Assembly: GCA_024867545.1 (NCBI GenBank)
Contig: JANFNE010000026.1
Span: 701,988 to 765,987 of the forward strand
Direction: 5' to 3'
Length of the DNA stretch: 64,000 nt
Source: Phytopythium helicoides
Lineage: Eukaryota > Oomycota > Peronosporomycetes > Pythiales > Pythiaceae
Translations under genes and position numbers: made by a program
Part shown: positions 48,401 to 57,814 of the stretch, one piece after another
Position numbering within the stretch: position 1 is the first letter of the stretch
Layout of the letters: every line of letters begins with the position of its first letter
The notes under the pieces: generated by a model
What the model was told of the DNA's origin: nothing
Database searches by the model: none
What the model saw: the letters and a program-made list of their open reading frames with translations, nothing else

Positions 48401-49472
48401 CGAGAACAGCAAGACTTGGTACGCAAAGCTATGCGTCTCTCAATGGTTTTCTCTTCGGATTCAATTGCTCGGGGCGATGCTACTTCTCGTGGTCACGTCT
48501 TCTTTGGTTTTGCTTCATAGTGTTCTCGACCCTGCTATCGTTGGCCTCGCGTTTTCATACGCTCTTCGAGTATCAGCAAGCCTAGAAGACATCGTACGCG
48601 TTCTCACTCGAGTTGAAACGTTAATGGTCAGCCCTGAGCGGATGCAAGAGTACATTGAGATCGATCAAGAGGCACCAGCTAGATTGCCATTAACGGATCC
48701 TCCGACATCTCGTGGGTGGCCGGAGAGCGGTTCACTCACGTTCAGCAATGTGAGCTTTCGCTACAAGAACCAAGCTACTCTTGTGCTCCGCGGTATTAGC
48801 TTTGAGGCACGTGGAGGCCAGAAGATAGGCATCGTGGGACGCACCGGAGCCGGCAAGTCCAGTCTCACCATGGCGCTCTTCCGCATCAACGAGCTCGCAG
48901 GAGGCACCATCTCTATCGACGGCGTCGACATCAGCAAGCTCGGTCTCACCACTCTGCGAGAACGCCTGTCCATCATCCCGCAACACCCCGTGCTGTTCAA
49001 GGGTACGCTGCGCAGCTACCTGGACCCGTTCGACGAGTTCAGCGACGAGGAGCTGTGGCGGTCGGTGGATCAGGTGGGTCTTCGCGAGCGCGTGTCATCG
49101 GACGAGTTGAAGCTGTTGCTGTTGGTGGAGGAGAACGGCGAGAACTTCAGTGTTGGGGAGCGTCAGATGTTGTGTATGGCTCGTGCGTTGCTGCGTAACT
49201 CTCGGGTCGTGGTGTTTGACGAGGCGACGGCTGCGATCGACCACGAGACGGACCAGAAGTTGCAGGGTGTGATTCGCAGTGCGTTCAAGGAGTCGACGGT
49301 GTTGACGATCGCTCATCGTTTGGACACGATTTTGGATTCGGATCGTGTGTTGGTGTTGGACGGTGGGAAGGTGGTGGCGTTTGCGTCTCCGAAGGAGTTG
49401 GTGGATCGTGGCGAGGGTCATTTCTACGAGTTGATGCGTGAGGCAGGTCTGCTCGGGTCTGTGGCGGTCTAG
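45465..49472 (+). CDS. ABCC (MRP)-type ABC transporter, copy D
   Basis: An open frame of 1,335 residues from ATG 45465 (GAGATGGCC) with the TMD1-NBD1-TMD2-NBD2 core. By sequence it is closest to copy B in TMD1 and TMD2 (for example GMPVFISIAAFGTYTG, LLGAMLLLVVTSSLV). NBD1 has GPVGCGKSS, LSGGQ and Walker B ILDSP (Ser at the catalytic position). NBD2 is the shared module with FSVGE and FDEAT. Unlike A, B and C it stands alone, about 22 kb from C, between ZRSR2 and the La-motif gene. It is a predicted exporter of unknown substrate. Confidence 0.92.
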   Translation: MAQTSYATFGAVAVSQKQTPEQSASCWSRATLSWVQPLMTLAHRKQLDRSDLWPLKPSLSAETAASAFAHHFERDRSIPRAFMRMFGTRFVATGVAFLVSMLCNLVGPVTLHQVISALTARRTGEEGAYSIDTIVWWVTFLFASQVLQALVDNYANFTSEVIAIQFVAALKSMLYRKTTRLSAKARKDRSTGDITNMYTSDSDSVLSAAFMVHQAWLIPLQIAIVSYMLSRILGVAALAGIAVIVAMLATNKFIAKRMFMLQRRFRNEKDERMKKVTELFKSISIVKLNAWEEKFGASIARARAIELAVLLKARITGSIGMFLMWGMPVFISIAAFGTYTGILHRELTPAIVFTSLALFQLIQMPLRMIMQVLNALVQATVALERVSSFLDLEEISNDRVLTHSSAPATLASKYRANKVVVAVEDGDFAWDDSELVLADVNLRVQQGELLVVHGPVGCGKSSLCAALLGEMVKCKGSVYVDGSIGYCSQQPWIQNMTVRDNILFGSSFNGARYAKVLEACALLEDLKALPAGDETEIGERGVNLSGGQKARIALARACYSAADIFILDSPLAAVDAIVQNDIFNKCLLGLLREKTVILVTHNPEIVHSPFVTRAITFTSGGVGAMMDSNAIGTLVETHGNASPAQYTPIMSPLAAASTTPVTYREDDAHSLDLTEDSPESDEHPSYRTMKQLDEELAPISPFKQTHLKDFVDEQHPVVDRDGIISKTKRNSSEKGRLIAIEHRAHGRVGSSVYSAYYRAVGGLPIVAIVLLSQLIWQALQIGSDFWLSMWSDDSIRAPDTGTTDSTTYRLVIYSLLGVLAAATVFARTVMITVFGMRASQRLFDAMTNALLRAPMAFFDANPIGRLLTRYGGDTFSVDVAIPGTFGMLLGNIFSVGCSAVTAAVIIQWKGLLLLPVVFIYVAMAEFYVTPARELERLSKTTQAPVLNHLSETVDGGSVLRAFGSHQLARFFLTNSDKLDENSKTWYAKLCVSQWFSLRIQLLGAMLLLVVTSSLVLLHSVLDPAIVGLAFSYALRVSASLEDIVRVLTRVETLMVSPERMQEYIEIDQEAPARLPLTDPPTSRGWPESGSLTFSNVSFRYKNQATLVLRGISFEARGGQKIGIVGRTGAGKSSLTMALFRINELAGGTISIDGVDISKLGLTTLRERLSIIPQHPVLFKGTLRSYLDPFDEFSDEELWRSVDQVGLRERVSSDELKLLLLVEENGENFSVGERQMLCMARALLRNSRVVVFDEATAAIDHETDQKLQGVIRSAFKESTVLTIAHRLDTILDSDRVLVLDGGKVVAFASPKELVDRGEGHFYELMREAGLLGSVAV
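48828..49453 (+). repeat. NBD2 homogenised tract, copy D
   Basis: This 626-bp tract has 2 differences, both synonymous, from 11629-12254 of transporter A, 37 kb away in the same orientation. It ends abruptly a few codons before the stop. Confidence 0.92.
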
Positions 49473-49881
49473 AGTATCTCGCCAATAACAGCATCCATCA
49501 ATGCTTTCACTTCGGCAAGCGAGATCTTGTGAAATGGATGCGCAGTTCCGTTGCATTGCTGGCGATGACGGACGTTGAAGTCGCCTTTTTTGCGTTTCTT
49601 TCGGGGGTCCATCCCTCTCTCTTCGGTCCACTAATTTGTTCTCGCAGGTTCTAATTTCCCCCACTCATCTCCCGACTCCTTCCCTCCTTTCCTCCAATCG
49701 CGCGCCTCCTTCTCCCCTCCAAAGTCCTCGCCCTCTCCTCCTCTGCCATTCCGCCACACAATCTCCCCTCAAAAGTACTCACCCCCCTCGCCGCCGCGCT
49801 TCAGTATGGGCTTTGACTGGCCAAGAAGCGCCGCGCACCCGCCGCCTGCTCGCCGCCGCCATTCGCGAGCCGCCCGTAGCC
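49473..49881. other. Pyrimidine-rich leader region of the La-motif gene
   Basis: About 410 bp without a supported separate gene. From about 49605 to 49800 the plus strand is overwhelmingly C and T. This stretch is probably promoter and 5' leader of the downstream gene. Confidence 0.55.
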
Positions 49882-50742
49882 ATGGGAGTGCACGCCGTCG
49901 AGCCCGAGCCCAGCGCCGTCAAGTACCGCCTCGTGGAGGCGGAGGAGGTGGACGCGGCGCCTGCGGCCGTCGCGGCGCCGCGCCCCAAGCCAAAGAAGAA
50001 GGGAAAGCTCAACTGGTCGCAGTTCCCCATGGACGGCGATGACCAGTCCGACGAGTCCAGTTCCAGCGTCGGCACTGGCGCGGCGGCTGCTAGCGTCGCC
50101 ACGGCCGCTGGTGCCAGCAACGCGCGCCACGATGAAGGCCGTCGTGGGGGCGCGCGAGGCCGTGGAGGTCGCTTTGGAGGCCGCGGAGGTGAGCGAGGAG
50201 GAGCAGGAGATGCCGTGGGAGCGAACGGAGGATGACGGAGGATGTGGAGCAGGACGCTTTGGAGGACGCCGCGCGCAGTACGACGAGCATGGAGTGTACT
50301 ACAACGGCGTGTACGTGCCCAACCCGGACCTCAAGGTGACGGCGCAGTGGGCGCGCGCACAGATGTGAGTGGAGCCTGCTGTCGAGTAATGCTGCGATTG
50401 CGCTGAGGTGACTCATGATGCGCTTGTCTGCGAACCGACAGCGAGTTCTACTTCACGCCAGACAACCTCGTGAGAGACATCTTCCTGCGACAGCACATGG
50501 ATGTGGACGGATACGTGCCGCTGGCGTTCGTGGGCAGCTTCCAGGCCGTCTTCTCCATGCATCAGGACTACCCGACACTGCTGGAGACCATGAAGGAGTC
50601 CGAGTTCCTCGAGCTGGACGAGGTCAACGAGAAGATCCGACTGCGCGACGGCTGGCAGCAGTGGCTGTGGCCCAACGCCGAGGGCGGCTACGGCGTGCCT
50701 CGCTACGTCAAGGTCGCGGAGGACGCGGAGGCGTCTGCCTAG
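49882..50742 (+). CDS. La-motif RNA-binding protein, LARP-like (three exons)
   Basis: Exons 49882-50188, 50253-50364 and 50442-50742 join to 239 residues (introns 64 and 77 nt, donors GTGAGC and GTGAGT). The first half is low complexity: a Pro/Lys stretch, KGKLNWSQFPMD, then an RGG-rich run (GRGGRFGGRGG) typical of RNA binders. The second half holds a La-type winged-helix motif: QIEFYFTPDNLVRDIFLRQH, DGYVPLAFVGSF and a final LRDGWQQWLWP. There is no RRM after it, so this is a short La-related protein closer to the LARP1/LARP4 module than to genuine La. It is likely to act in mRNA binding and translation; the exact subfamily is not settled. Confidence 0.82.
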
Positions 50743-51072
50743 GCGAGTCGGTCAGTCAGCTTCATCATCATACAGTCAAGACGCGAGACGGAGGAAAAAA
50801 AGACAAGTCAAGAAAACGATAAAAAGGAGCGAGAGGCAGCGCTGCCGAGCGAAAACCGCCGCCGCGGGGGACGAAGGAGAGCGCGGCGACGGCCAGTGGC
50901 GCGGTCGGCGGCGGCGCATGCCGTCTGTGGGACTGCATTTTGCATTATGCACCGTATGAGTAGTAGAAATATCCGCGCCGAAACCTTTGTTTATGCGTTC
51001 TAGACGAGGGAAAATCGAGAAAACACGAGAAAAAGACCACACATTCCTCTCCGGGATTCTTCTCATCGCTCG
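50743..51072. other. Convergent intergenic region
   Basis: 330 bp lie between the stops of the La-motif gene (plus) and the DTW gene (minus). No gene is seen. Confidence 0.6.
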
Positions 51073-52265
51073 CTATGAAGACAGATCAGCTGTGTCGGAC
51101 GCGTTCTGGGCTTGTATCCGCTGCTGGAAGACGTCGAGCGGCAGCAATGCTACTCGCTGGCCGCGTTTTCGGCCGGAATTGAGCTCGCTGCAGCGATCGC
51201 GCGCTTGGTCGTAGGTGCAGGTTACCGTCTCGCCCTGCGAAAAAGAAAATGAGATGAACAGGTTGGTTCCTCAAAGGTGGTCGACAGCAGTTGGCGTCAC
51301 GTACGAACTGAACGAGCTCTTGACGCTGACGAAAGTCGGTGCGAGTCGTGTAGAAGACAAACTCTCGTGGCGCGAGCTGATCGTTGTGACGAGTTTCCTG
51401 GGTGGTGGCATTTGATTGACTAGGCTCGGCAACAAGTTGCTTGGCTCTTATGGCTTCTTCCTTGGAGACACCGCCGTGTCGTTCCAAGGTTTCGGCTTTG
51501 CCTCGCTGCTGGAAGGAGCTCTGCACGCTCACCATGCCTCGGAAAGCAGTCAGCAGCGCCTCATTCACGGCCCCGCCAGTCTCCTCTGGCTCAAGAACGC
51601 GAAGAGCTCCTGCTACAGCCTCCAGCGTCGACACGCACCCCTCCATCGGCTCTCTGTGGCACCACTGCAACCGTAAGCTCACGCTAACTTACACTTCTAA
51701 CCAGCGCCACCTACCTTCTCAAGGCGCCGTAGATGCTGCTAGCGCCTTCCTTGTCCGCCGAGTCTCCACCAAGACAGACGTACTCGAACCGCTTGCCCCT
51801 CGCTCGCCACTCGCTCGCAGCCTTCTCCCACCGCTCGCGGTTGCGGAACGCGATCTTCTTGGCCTCCGTCCACGTGCCGTCGATCACTACCAGCAGCACG
51901 CGCTTCCCTCCTTCATGTCCATCTCTCGCCGGCACCAGCTCCTTCACGAGCTCAAGGTCGAGCGTGTTGGCTTGGGCGTCCGGGAACAGCACGAGCACAG
52001 CGTCTGCCTCTCCATCCGCCGCCTCCAACAGCTCGTCGCCGCTCTCGCAGCTCTCGGGGACGCTCAGCACGCCGACGTCGCCCGGCAGCACTAGCCGCAG
52101 CACCGGAACGGACGAGATGGCGGCTCGGCGGCGCTGCTCGCGCTCGTGCTGAAGCACCAGCACGCTCGTCCTTGCCGTGCGGAGCTCGTCGGCGGGCAGC
52201 GCGTGGCAGTAGCAGGCGCGCGGCGGCCTCGAGCAGCGCCTGCAGGTCGCTCGCTTGTCGCTCAT
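51073..52265 (-). CDS. DTWD2: DTW-domain tRNA aminocarboxypropyltransferase (three exons)
   Basis: Exons 51715-52265, 51305-51653 and 51073-51234 join to 353 residues (introns 61 and 70 nt, donors GTAGGT and GTACGT). An N-terminal zinc-type cluster (CRRCSRPPRACYC) precedes the core, with VLQHEREQRR, VLFPDAQA and VVIDGTWTEAKK, the signature that names the family. Intron 1 is placed so that SSIYGALR joins REPMEGCVSTLEAV, matching the family block around STLE. Intron 2 ends in a clear polypyrimidine tract and CGCAG. These enzymes transfer an aminocarboxypropyl group from S-adenosylmethionine to uridine (acp3U) in tRNA. The C-terminal exon (GETVTCTYDQARDRC, RVALLPLDVF) is well formed. Confidence 0.85.
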
Positions 52266-52512
52266 GGCCGCCAGCTATGCGTTCTGGGAGGTGGCAAGGA
52301 GTGGTGCGAGGGCGTCTGGCGACGAGAGGAGGCCATGGCGAAGGCAGGAGCAGCTACGAGGACACGAGCAGCACGAGTTCTAGCAGGACAACTGAGGGAG
52401 AACGAGGAGAGAACAACACGGATTGAGTTACAGCAAGTCTGATGGCGCGGCTCGTATTGTGTCGGGCTTAGCGGCCCAAGGGCGCGAATGCCCACGCGTC
52501 GCGGATATTAGC

Positions 52513-53226
52513 TTAGGCGTCGACCGGGGCGGCCACGGGCACGACGGCCGGCGTGGGCTCGACGTACGGGCGGTAGACCTCCTCCTTGGGCTCAAGGATG
52601 GTGACGACGTCGTCCAGCGCACGCTTGGGGCCCTGCTTGCCCGTAGGGTCGTGCGGCAGCATGATGGAGACCTTGACACCGAGCACACCCTGGCGCATGA
52701 GCACGTGGCGCACAGCCGTGTCGACGTACTCCATGCCGGCGTTACCGGTCTTGACCATGTAGCCCTCCTTGAACTTCATGCTCTTGGCACGCTGGGCGCG
52801 CAGCTTGCCCGAGACGATGACCTCCACGCCCTTGGCGCCGGCCTCCATGACGAAGCGCACGACCGAGTAGCACGCGCGACGCACGGCGAGGCCGCCGAGC
52901 AGGCGGTACTTGAGCGACTCGGCCTGGGCCTGCGAGCAGAGGCCGCGGTTGGCCACACGCTCGGCGTAGAGCTCCACGGCTCCGTCGGGGAAGTTGAAGC
53001 GCTTCTGCACCACCGAGGTGAGCGCGCGGATGCGCTGGCCCTTCTCGCCGAGCACCTCCTGCGTGCGCGTGGCGCGGATGATGATCTCAGTGCGCATGGG
53101 CGTCACGCGCACCTCGACGCCGCTGTAGCCATCGCCGTACAGCTCGCGCTGCAGCAGCTCGTTCAGCTCGGCGTAGAAGACACCGTCGGCGACGAACTTG
53201 CGCTTCTTGGAGATGTTGGCGGCCAT
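52513..53226 (-). CDS. RPS3: 40S ribosomal protein uS3 (RPS3)
   Basis: An uninterrupted 237-residue protein beginning [20 protein letters not shown]. It contains the KH-type RNA-binding domain (about 20-95, with [18 protein letters not shown]) and the C-terminal S3 domain ([34 protein letters not shown]). It is the expected length for eukaryotic uS3. It sits at the mRNA entry side of the small subunit and helps mRNA unwinding and decoding. The final Pro/Val/Ala tail is variable. Codons are strongly biased to C/G-ending forms, as expected for a highly expressed gene. It is divergent from the Myb gene with 206 bp between starts. Confidence 0.97.
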   Translation of the reverse strand: MAANISKKRKFVADGVFYAELNELLQRELYGDGYSGVEVRVTPMRTEIIIRATRTQEVLGEKGQRIRALTSVVQKRFNFPDGAVELYAERVANRGLCSQAQAESLKYRLLGGLAVRRACYSVVRFVMEAGAKGVEVIVSGKLRAQRAKSMKFKEGYMVKTGNAGMEYVDTAVRHVLMRQGVLGVKVSIMLPHDPTGKQGPKRALDDVVTILEPKEEVYRPYVEPTPAVVPVAAPVDA

Positions 53227-53432
53227 CGTGACTTGGTTCAGCTAATTCAGACTGTTGGGCGGCGGGGGGTGGCGTCGGCCATGAGCATTCCTGCTCTCGG
53301 CCGACCACCGCCAGCCAACCGCGTCCCTAATTGGAGCAGGGGTACGTCCCTCGTTTAGAGGAATCCCGCGCGCTGATTGGATGGGTAAATATAGACGGGT
53401 ACGCGAGGGTACGCCACGAGGTTGCAGCGAGC

Positions 53433-54584
53433 ATGGAGCCCGCGACCAAGAAGCAGCGCCTGGACGCGCTGCTGCGGCGCGGCGCCGACCTGGCGGCCGC
53501 CCAGCGGCGCGAGGAGCGGCGGCTCGGCGCCCACGAGAAGCGCCAGGTGACGGCGCCCCGTCTGGTGCCCGAGGCGGCAGAGGAGGCCGAGCGGTCGACG
53601 CGCTGGAGCGCGCGGGAGGACGCGGAGCTCGCGCGGCTGGTGGCGGAGCGGGGCACGAGCGACTGGCGCGGCGTCGCGGCGGCGCTGGGGCCCGCGCGTG
53701 ACCGCAAGAGGTGCAGAGAGCGCTGGGCGAACCACGTGGCGGCACGGCGCGCGCCGTGGACGAGGGAGGAGGACGAGCGGCTGCAGGTGCTGCACGCTCG
53801 GCTGGGGTGCAAGTGGGCGAGGATCGCACGCGAGCTGGGCGGCCGAGCACCGGATGACGTCAAGAACAGGCTGCACGTGGCCGAGAGGAGCCTGCAGCGC
53901 GGAGAGCAGTCGAATGAGAGAAGCGGTAATGGAGAGAGCGAGCGGCTCACGGGATGGACGAGAGAGGAGACCGAGGAGCTGCGCGCGCTCGTGCGCAAGC
54001 ACGGACCAAGCAACTGGCTGCTGATCGCGTCTCAGCTGCACGCGGGACGCACGGACCAGCAGTGTCTGCAGCACTGGCATCGCGTGGCCGACACTGCGAT
54101 CGTCAAGGGCAAAGGCTCGTGGTCGCAGGATGAGGACGCCGTGCTGCTCGCCAAGGTGCGCGAGCTTGGACGCAACTGGGCACAGGTGAGCGACTCAACT
54201 GCAGTACCTTGATGATGTCGCCGCCAAGCTGAAGGTTTGAATGCGTGGCTACAGATTGCGACGCTCTTGCCAGGTCGAGTGGGCAAGCAGTGCAGGGAGC
54301 GGTACCTGAACCATGTTGACCCTACACTGAAAAAGGTGGGTCGCAAGTGGCAACTACTTCAGGTTGATTCTTACGAGCTCGTGCTACTGGGTTGTGTTTA
54401 ATAGGAACCATGGGCACCAAAGGAAGACGAAATACTTCAGGAAGAATACGCTGCACACGGACCTCGTTGGGTGGAGATCGCAAAAGCGCTGCCAGGACGA
54501 AGTGCGAATGCCATCAAGAATCGATGGTACACAACACAGGGCCACCACGAAGAAGTCTTCAAAGACACCGACTCACACACCTGA
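53433..54584 (+). CDS. Five-repeat Myb-type DNA-binding protein (three exons)
   Basis: Exons 53433-54185, 54255-54335 and 54405-54584 join to 337 residues; both introns are 69 nt. Five consecutive Myb/SANT repeats are visible by their Trp spacing: SAREDAELARLV..DWRGVAAAL; TREEDERLQVL..KWARIAREL; TREETEELRALV..NWLLIASQL; SQDEDAVLLAKV..NWAQIATLL; and PKEDEILQEEY..RWVEIAKAL. The fourth is completed only after splicing exons 1 and 2. Repeat number above three is reminiscent of SNAPC4 (snRNA promoter factor), but the large C-terminal part of SNAPC4 is absent. It is a nuclear DNA-binding protein; target and process are unknown. The start at 53433 was preferred because upstream codons read into probable promoter sequence with a GATTGG box. 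Confidence 0.8.
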
Positions 54585-54612
54585 GCAGAGCAGGTAGTGT
54601 TTATAGTATTAT

Positions 54613-57590
54613 TCAAAGAGGTGCGACTGAATGTGTCGACAAAGGGGCTCCGAAATGGCGACACACGTCGTTGTTCACCTGCTCCAGAACGTTGTTGAAT
54701 CGGCGCGCAAGAATCTCAAGGGATGGTTGGCCTGAGGTGTTGGATGCGCAGCACTTCCTTCGAAGATAGCGGAGCATCTTAAGGGTTGAGTCGAGGGCTC
54801 GGTTCTCGACCTCAACCAGTATTCGCGAGTAGATGGCGTCAAATGCTGGACCAGCGGATCGATCTAGATCTGCCTCAGCAAGCAAATCGTCGCTTTCACT
54901 CGAATCCTTGATGCACTCGCTTGTGACTTCCATCGCATGGGCGAACAATGCTTCGATTGATGGTAGTGGTTCTGGTGGTAGCTGGTTTTTTTGCGGTGAG
55001 TGGTCGGCCACTGGGGATAACGGACGTTGTGGAGGACGAGGAACGGATGCATTAGCCTTCCTCTTTTTTGCGTACCGATCAATCTCTTTGCGAATTGAAA
55101 AAGGCAACGCATGGTACACCTCCGAGTCAATTTGTGACATTGGAATATCGTTCAAAGCATTTGCGGGGCCACTCCCAACTGGCGAGCTCGATACTGCAGA
55201 TGTTGACTGGAACAAAGTTCGTTTCCGTGGTGCTTTCATTGCAGCTTTCGACCCAGCTTTCGGCTTTGCAGCAGTTGTTGGGGGCCGCGTTTGGCCCAGT
55301 ATCGACATGCTTGCTTCTGGCTTTTGGTACATCTTCAGTACTTCGTCACGCAGAGTTGGTGGTAATTCGTTCAGAACATCTGTGTCAAGCTGGGACAGAC
55401 TGGCATCACCAAATGCAGAAGATCGATTTTCTCGATGGCTAGACTCTTTCGTCTCTTCGTCCTCGTTTCTTTCCGTTTTAGTCTCTGTTGCAGTGGAGTC
55501 CGCAAGCCATTTGTGAAAGAGCTTCCCAGAGGCAGAACCTGTCTGCAAGGAACCTGCAGACACAAGCTTTGATGCTTGAATGCCTACACCACGGAGGTCT
55601 GAGATCGGAAGTCGCAGCTGCCGCAGCATCTCAGTACAAGCTGGCGCGATAACTTTGGGGTCATCCGTGGCATTTGCCAGCATGTGACTCTTAGAATAGT
55701 TATCACAAATGCCATGCCCCATGTACTTGATCGGCTCGATTGGTTGTCCCTCTTGTCGCTTTTTGATCAGAATCGTGAGGCATTTTGTGCGAAGGCTCAA
55801 ACTGCGAAGGCGAGAACTCAGCTCTTCGCTCACTGCTGTCATAAACTCAATCACCTCCGGCCACGAATCAAATCGAATGCCAAAGTTGACGACCGTAGAC
55901 ACGCTTTTACGCATGGCGTTTGCCTCAGTGGACAAAGGTCGGGAGTCGATCCCCCGCGCATAGTTGTACAACATTTCGCTGGCTGATTTGCCAAAGTGCT
56001 GCAGCAGCTCAGTTTTTGATAGGGGAAGCAATTGCTGCATATTTTCCATTCCGAGTTCCTCGAGCTTGTACCCCATGTGACGGCCAACGCCTGGTAGGTC
56101 CCGAATCTTCAGCGACAACATGAACGCCTTCGCATCGTCGGGATTAGCAATCTGAAATATGTTGTCGGGTTTGGCTTTCTTTGATGCCATTTTGGCGAGC
56201 AACAAGTTGAATGATACACCAACGCTAGCGGCACATCGCGTTTGTGAAAATATTTGTTCGCGCAGCTCTTTTGCTTTTGCAAGACCGTTCGTCGAGCGTG
56301 AGAACTCCAAGAAAGCTTCATCGCAACTAATCGCCTGGACGTACGGAGTATGCGTGAAGAAGATATTGTAGATCTGGAGCGATACCTTCTCAATCGCACT
56401 GAAGTCGTACGGTAGCACAACGAGCTCAGGACACAGCTGCTTTGCGCTCTGCATGAACATGCCTGCTCGCACGCCCTTCTCTCTGGCTAGGTAATTGCAC
56501 GATGAAACTTCTGACGATCCAGCATTTCCTGAATGGGCCACTGCTATAGGCTTCCCATCCAGATCCGGCCTATCCCGTACAGCAACCGCGACGAAGAAGC
56601 AGTCCATGTCAATGTGCAGGATGACGCGGTTCGACGACGTAGGTGGCTCACGTTTGATTCGCTCGCCCTTGTAAATGGACTGGAACTCGGCAGCCTTCTG
56701 TTGGAAAGTCGTTCGCCACGAGCCAATGTGGTGCAGCCGTGACTTGGCGAAGAAGTGGCGCACAAACTTGGCAGGACCGTCTCGTGTCGAGTTGGTTTTC
56801 CCTGAAGTCGACCCAGACGTCGCTCTGTCTGAGGCAGGAACATTAGGATCTAACATCGGTTCGTCGTCCGTGGCGTGCTCATCTTGATCATCTAGCTCGG
56901 CCAAGTCTGGGGCGTCGTAGCCTCCATCTTCCTCACTGTTGTCGCTTTCGACCACAACCGTGTCGCGAGGGGTGTCATTGCTGGTGGGTCTTGCAGTCAA
57001 GCGCGGCGCCGGAGACTGCGATTTCAAAGACAGCACCGAGCCGGAAAGGCTACTCTGCGTGGGGTCCGAGAAGCCCGCGTACAGGAATGGCTGCACCGGC
57101 AGCAGGCGGCCCTGCTCGACGCTCTGCACGATCCAGTCGGGGCTCACGACCGGCAGCGGCTTCCTCGCGCGCCTGCGAGCCACCAGTCGTCAGCTCCTGC
57201 TCCAGCTGGCGAGTTCCCACCCACCGCTCACTTGAGCTGCCGCAGCTTGGAGCCCGAGAGCCGCGAGGCCACGACGTGCGTCACGCGGCTCGTCTCGTAG
57301 TGCTCGAAGCCGCCGCCGTGCGCCAGCAGCAGCAGCCGCAGCTCCTCCTTGGGCGGCGCCGTGTAGCCGTCCACACACACGTGGACGCCTCGGAAGATGG
57401 AAAGTCCTCCATTGTCCTCTTCTGGTAGACGCAGCGCCGCGTTCTGCGCGCGCAGCTTCTGGATCTTGTGGCGGAAGTAGACGCCAAAGTCACCGCCATG
57501 GTGCTCGTTCATGGCGTGTCGCTCTTTGGTTTCCACAGCGTCGCAGAGGTCGTGCGCCTGTTCCAACACGCGCAACCTATCCAACGTCAT
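54613..57590 (-). CDS. REV1: DNA repair protein REV1 (two exons)
   Basis: Exons 57232-57590 and 54613-57172 join to 972 residues across a 59-nt intron (donor GTGAGC). The junction restores [20 protein letters not shown] inside the BRCT domain (about 63-150). An N-terminal Met at 57512 would give 946 residues instead. The Y-family polymerase core follows: SRLHHIGSW, the metal-binding HIDMDCFF (about 306-313), SCDEA (about 402-406), LPGVGRHM and the little-finger region. Two ubiquitin-binding motifs are seen ([18 protein letters not shown] about 707; [18 protein letters not shown] about 796), then a C-terminal helical domain that in relatives binds other translesion polymerases and REV7. REV1 inserts dCMP opposite lesions and scaffolds translesion synthesis. 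All modules appear intact. Confidence 0.93.
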
Positions 57591-57716
57591 TCATTCCACA
57601 CACCAGTCACATCAGATATAACAGGTCTCCATCTTCAACCCACCGTAATCCGCGCCATGAGACGCCTCCCTCTTCACCCTGTTTTGCAACTACGTGGTCC
57701 ACCCCACCCTTTCCAG

Positions 57717-57721
57717 CCAAT
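57717..57721 (+). promoter_or_regulatory. CCAAT box in the REV1/GCH1 divergent region
   Basis: CCAATCAG lies about 40 bp before an Inr-like TCATTCCTCCC and about 100 bp before the GCH1 start, a sensible promoter position. Confidence 0.4.
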
Positions 57722-57757
57722 CAGCGTGCTCCCAGCGGCACGCCCTCGAGCAGACCA

Positions 57758-57768
57758 TCATTCCTCCC
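57758..57768 (+). promoter_or_regulatory. Initiator-like element of GCH1
   Basis: TCATTCCTCCC matches YCAYTYY and lies 57 nt upstream of the GCH1 ATG. Confidence 0.4.
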
Positions 57769-57814
57769 GGCGCCACGCACTCGAGGCCGTCGCGGCCACT
57801 CGCCTTCTGCCGGT

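Noticed and set aside
11414..49453. Interpretation of the shared ABCC tracts as a transposon or repeat family
   Set aside because: The tracts lie in frame inside genes, code a normal nucleotide-binding domain, and have no terminal repeats, target duplications or mobility genes.
51665..51779. Alternative DTW-gene intron from GTCTGT to TTGCAG (115 nt), or a 31-nt intron ending at GTTAG
   Set aside because: The first has a poor donor and odd length; the second is too short. The 61-nt GTAGGT...CACAG intron gives consensus ends, normal size and the best family alignment.
52423..53358. 311-residue plus-strand frame opposite uS3
   Set aside because: His/Leu/Asp/Arg-rich shadow of a codon-biased, GC-rich ribosomal gene; no start context or homology.
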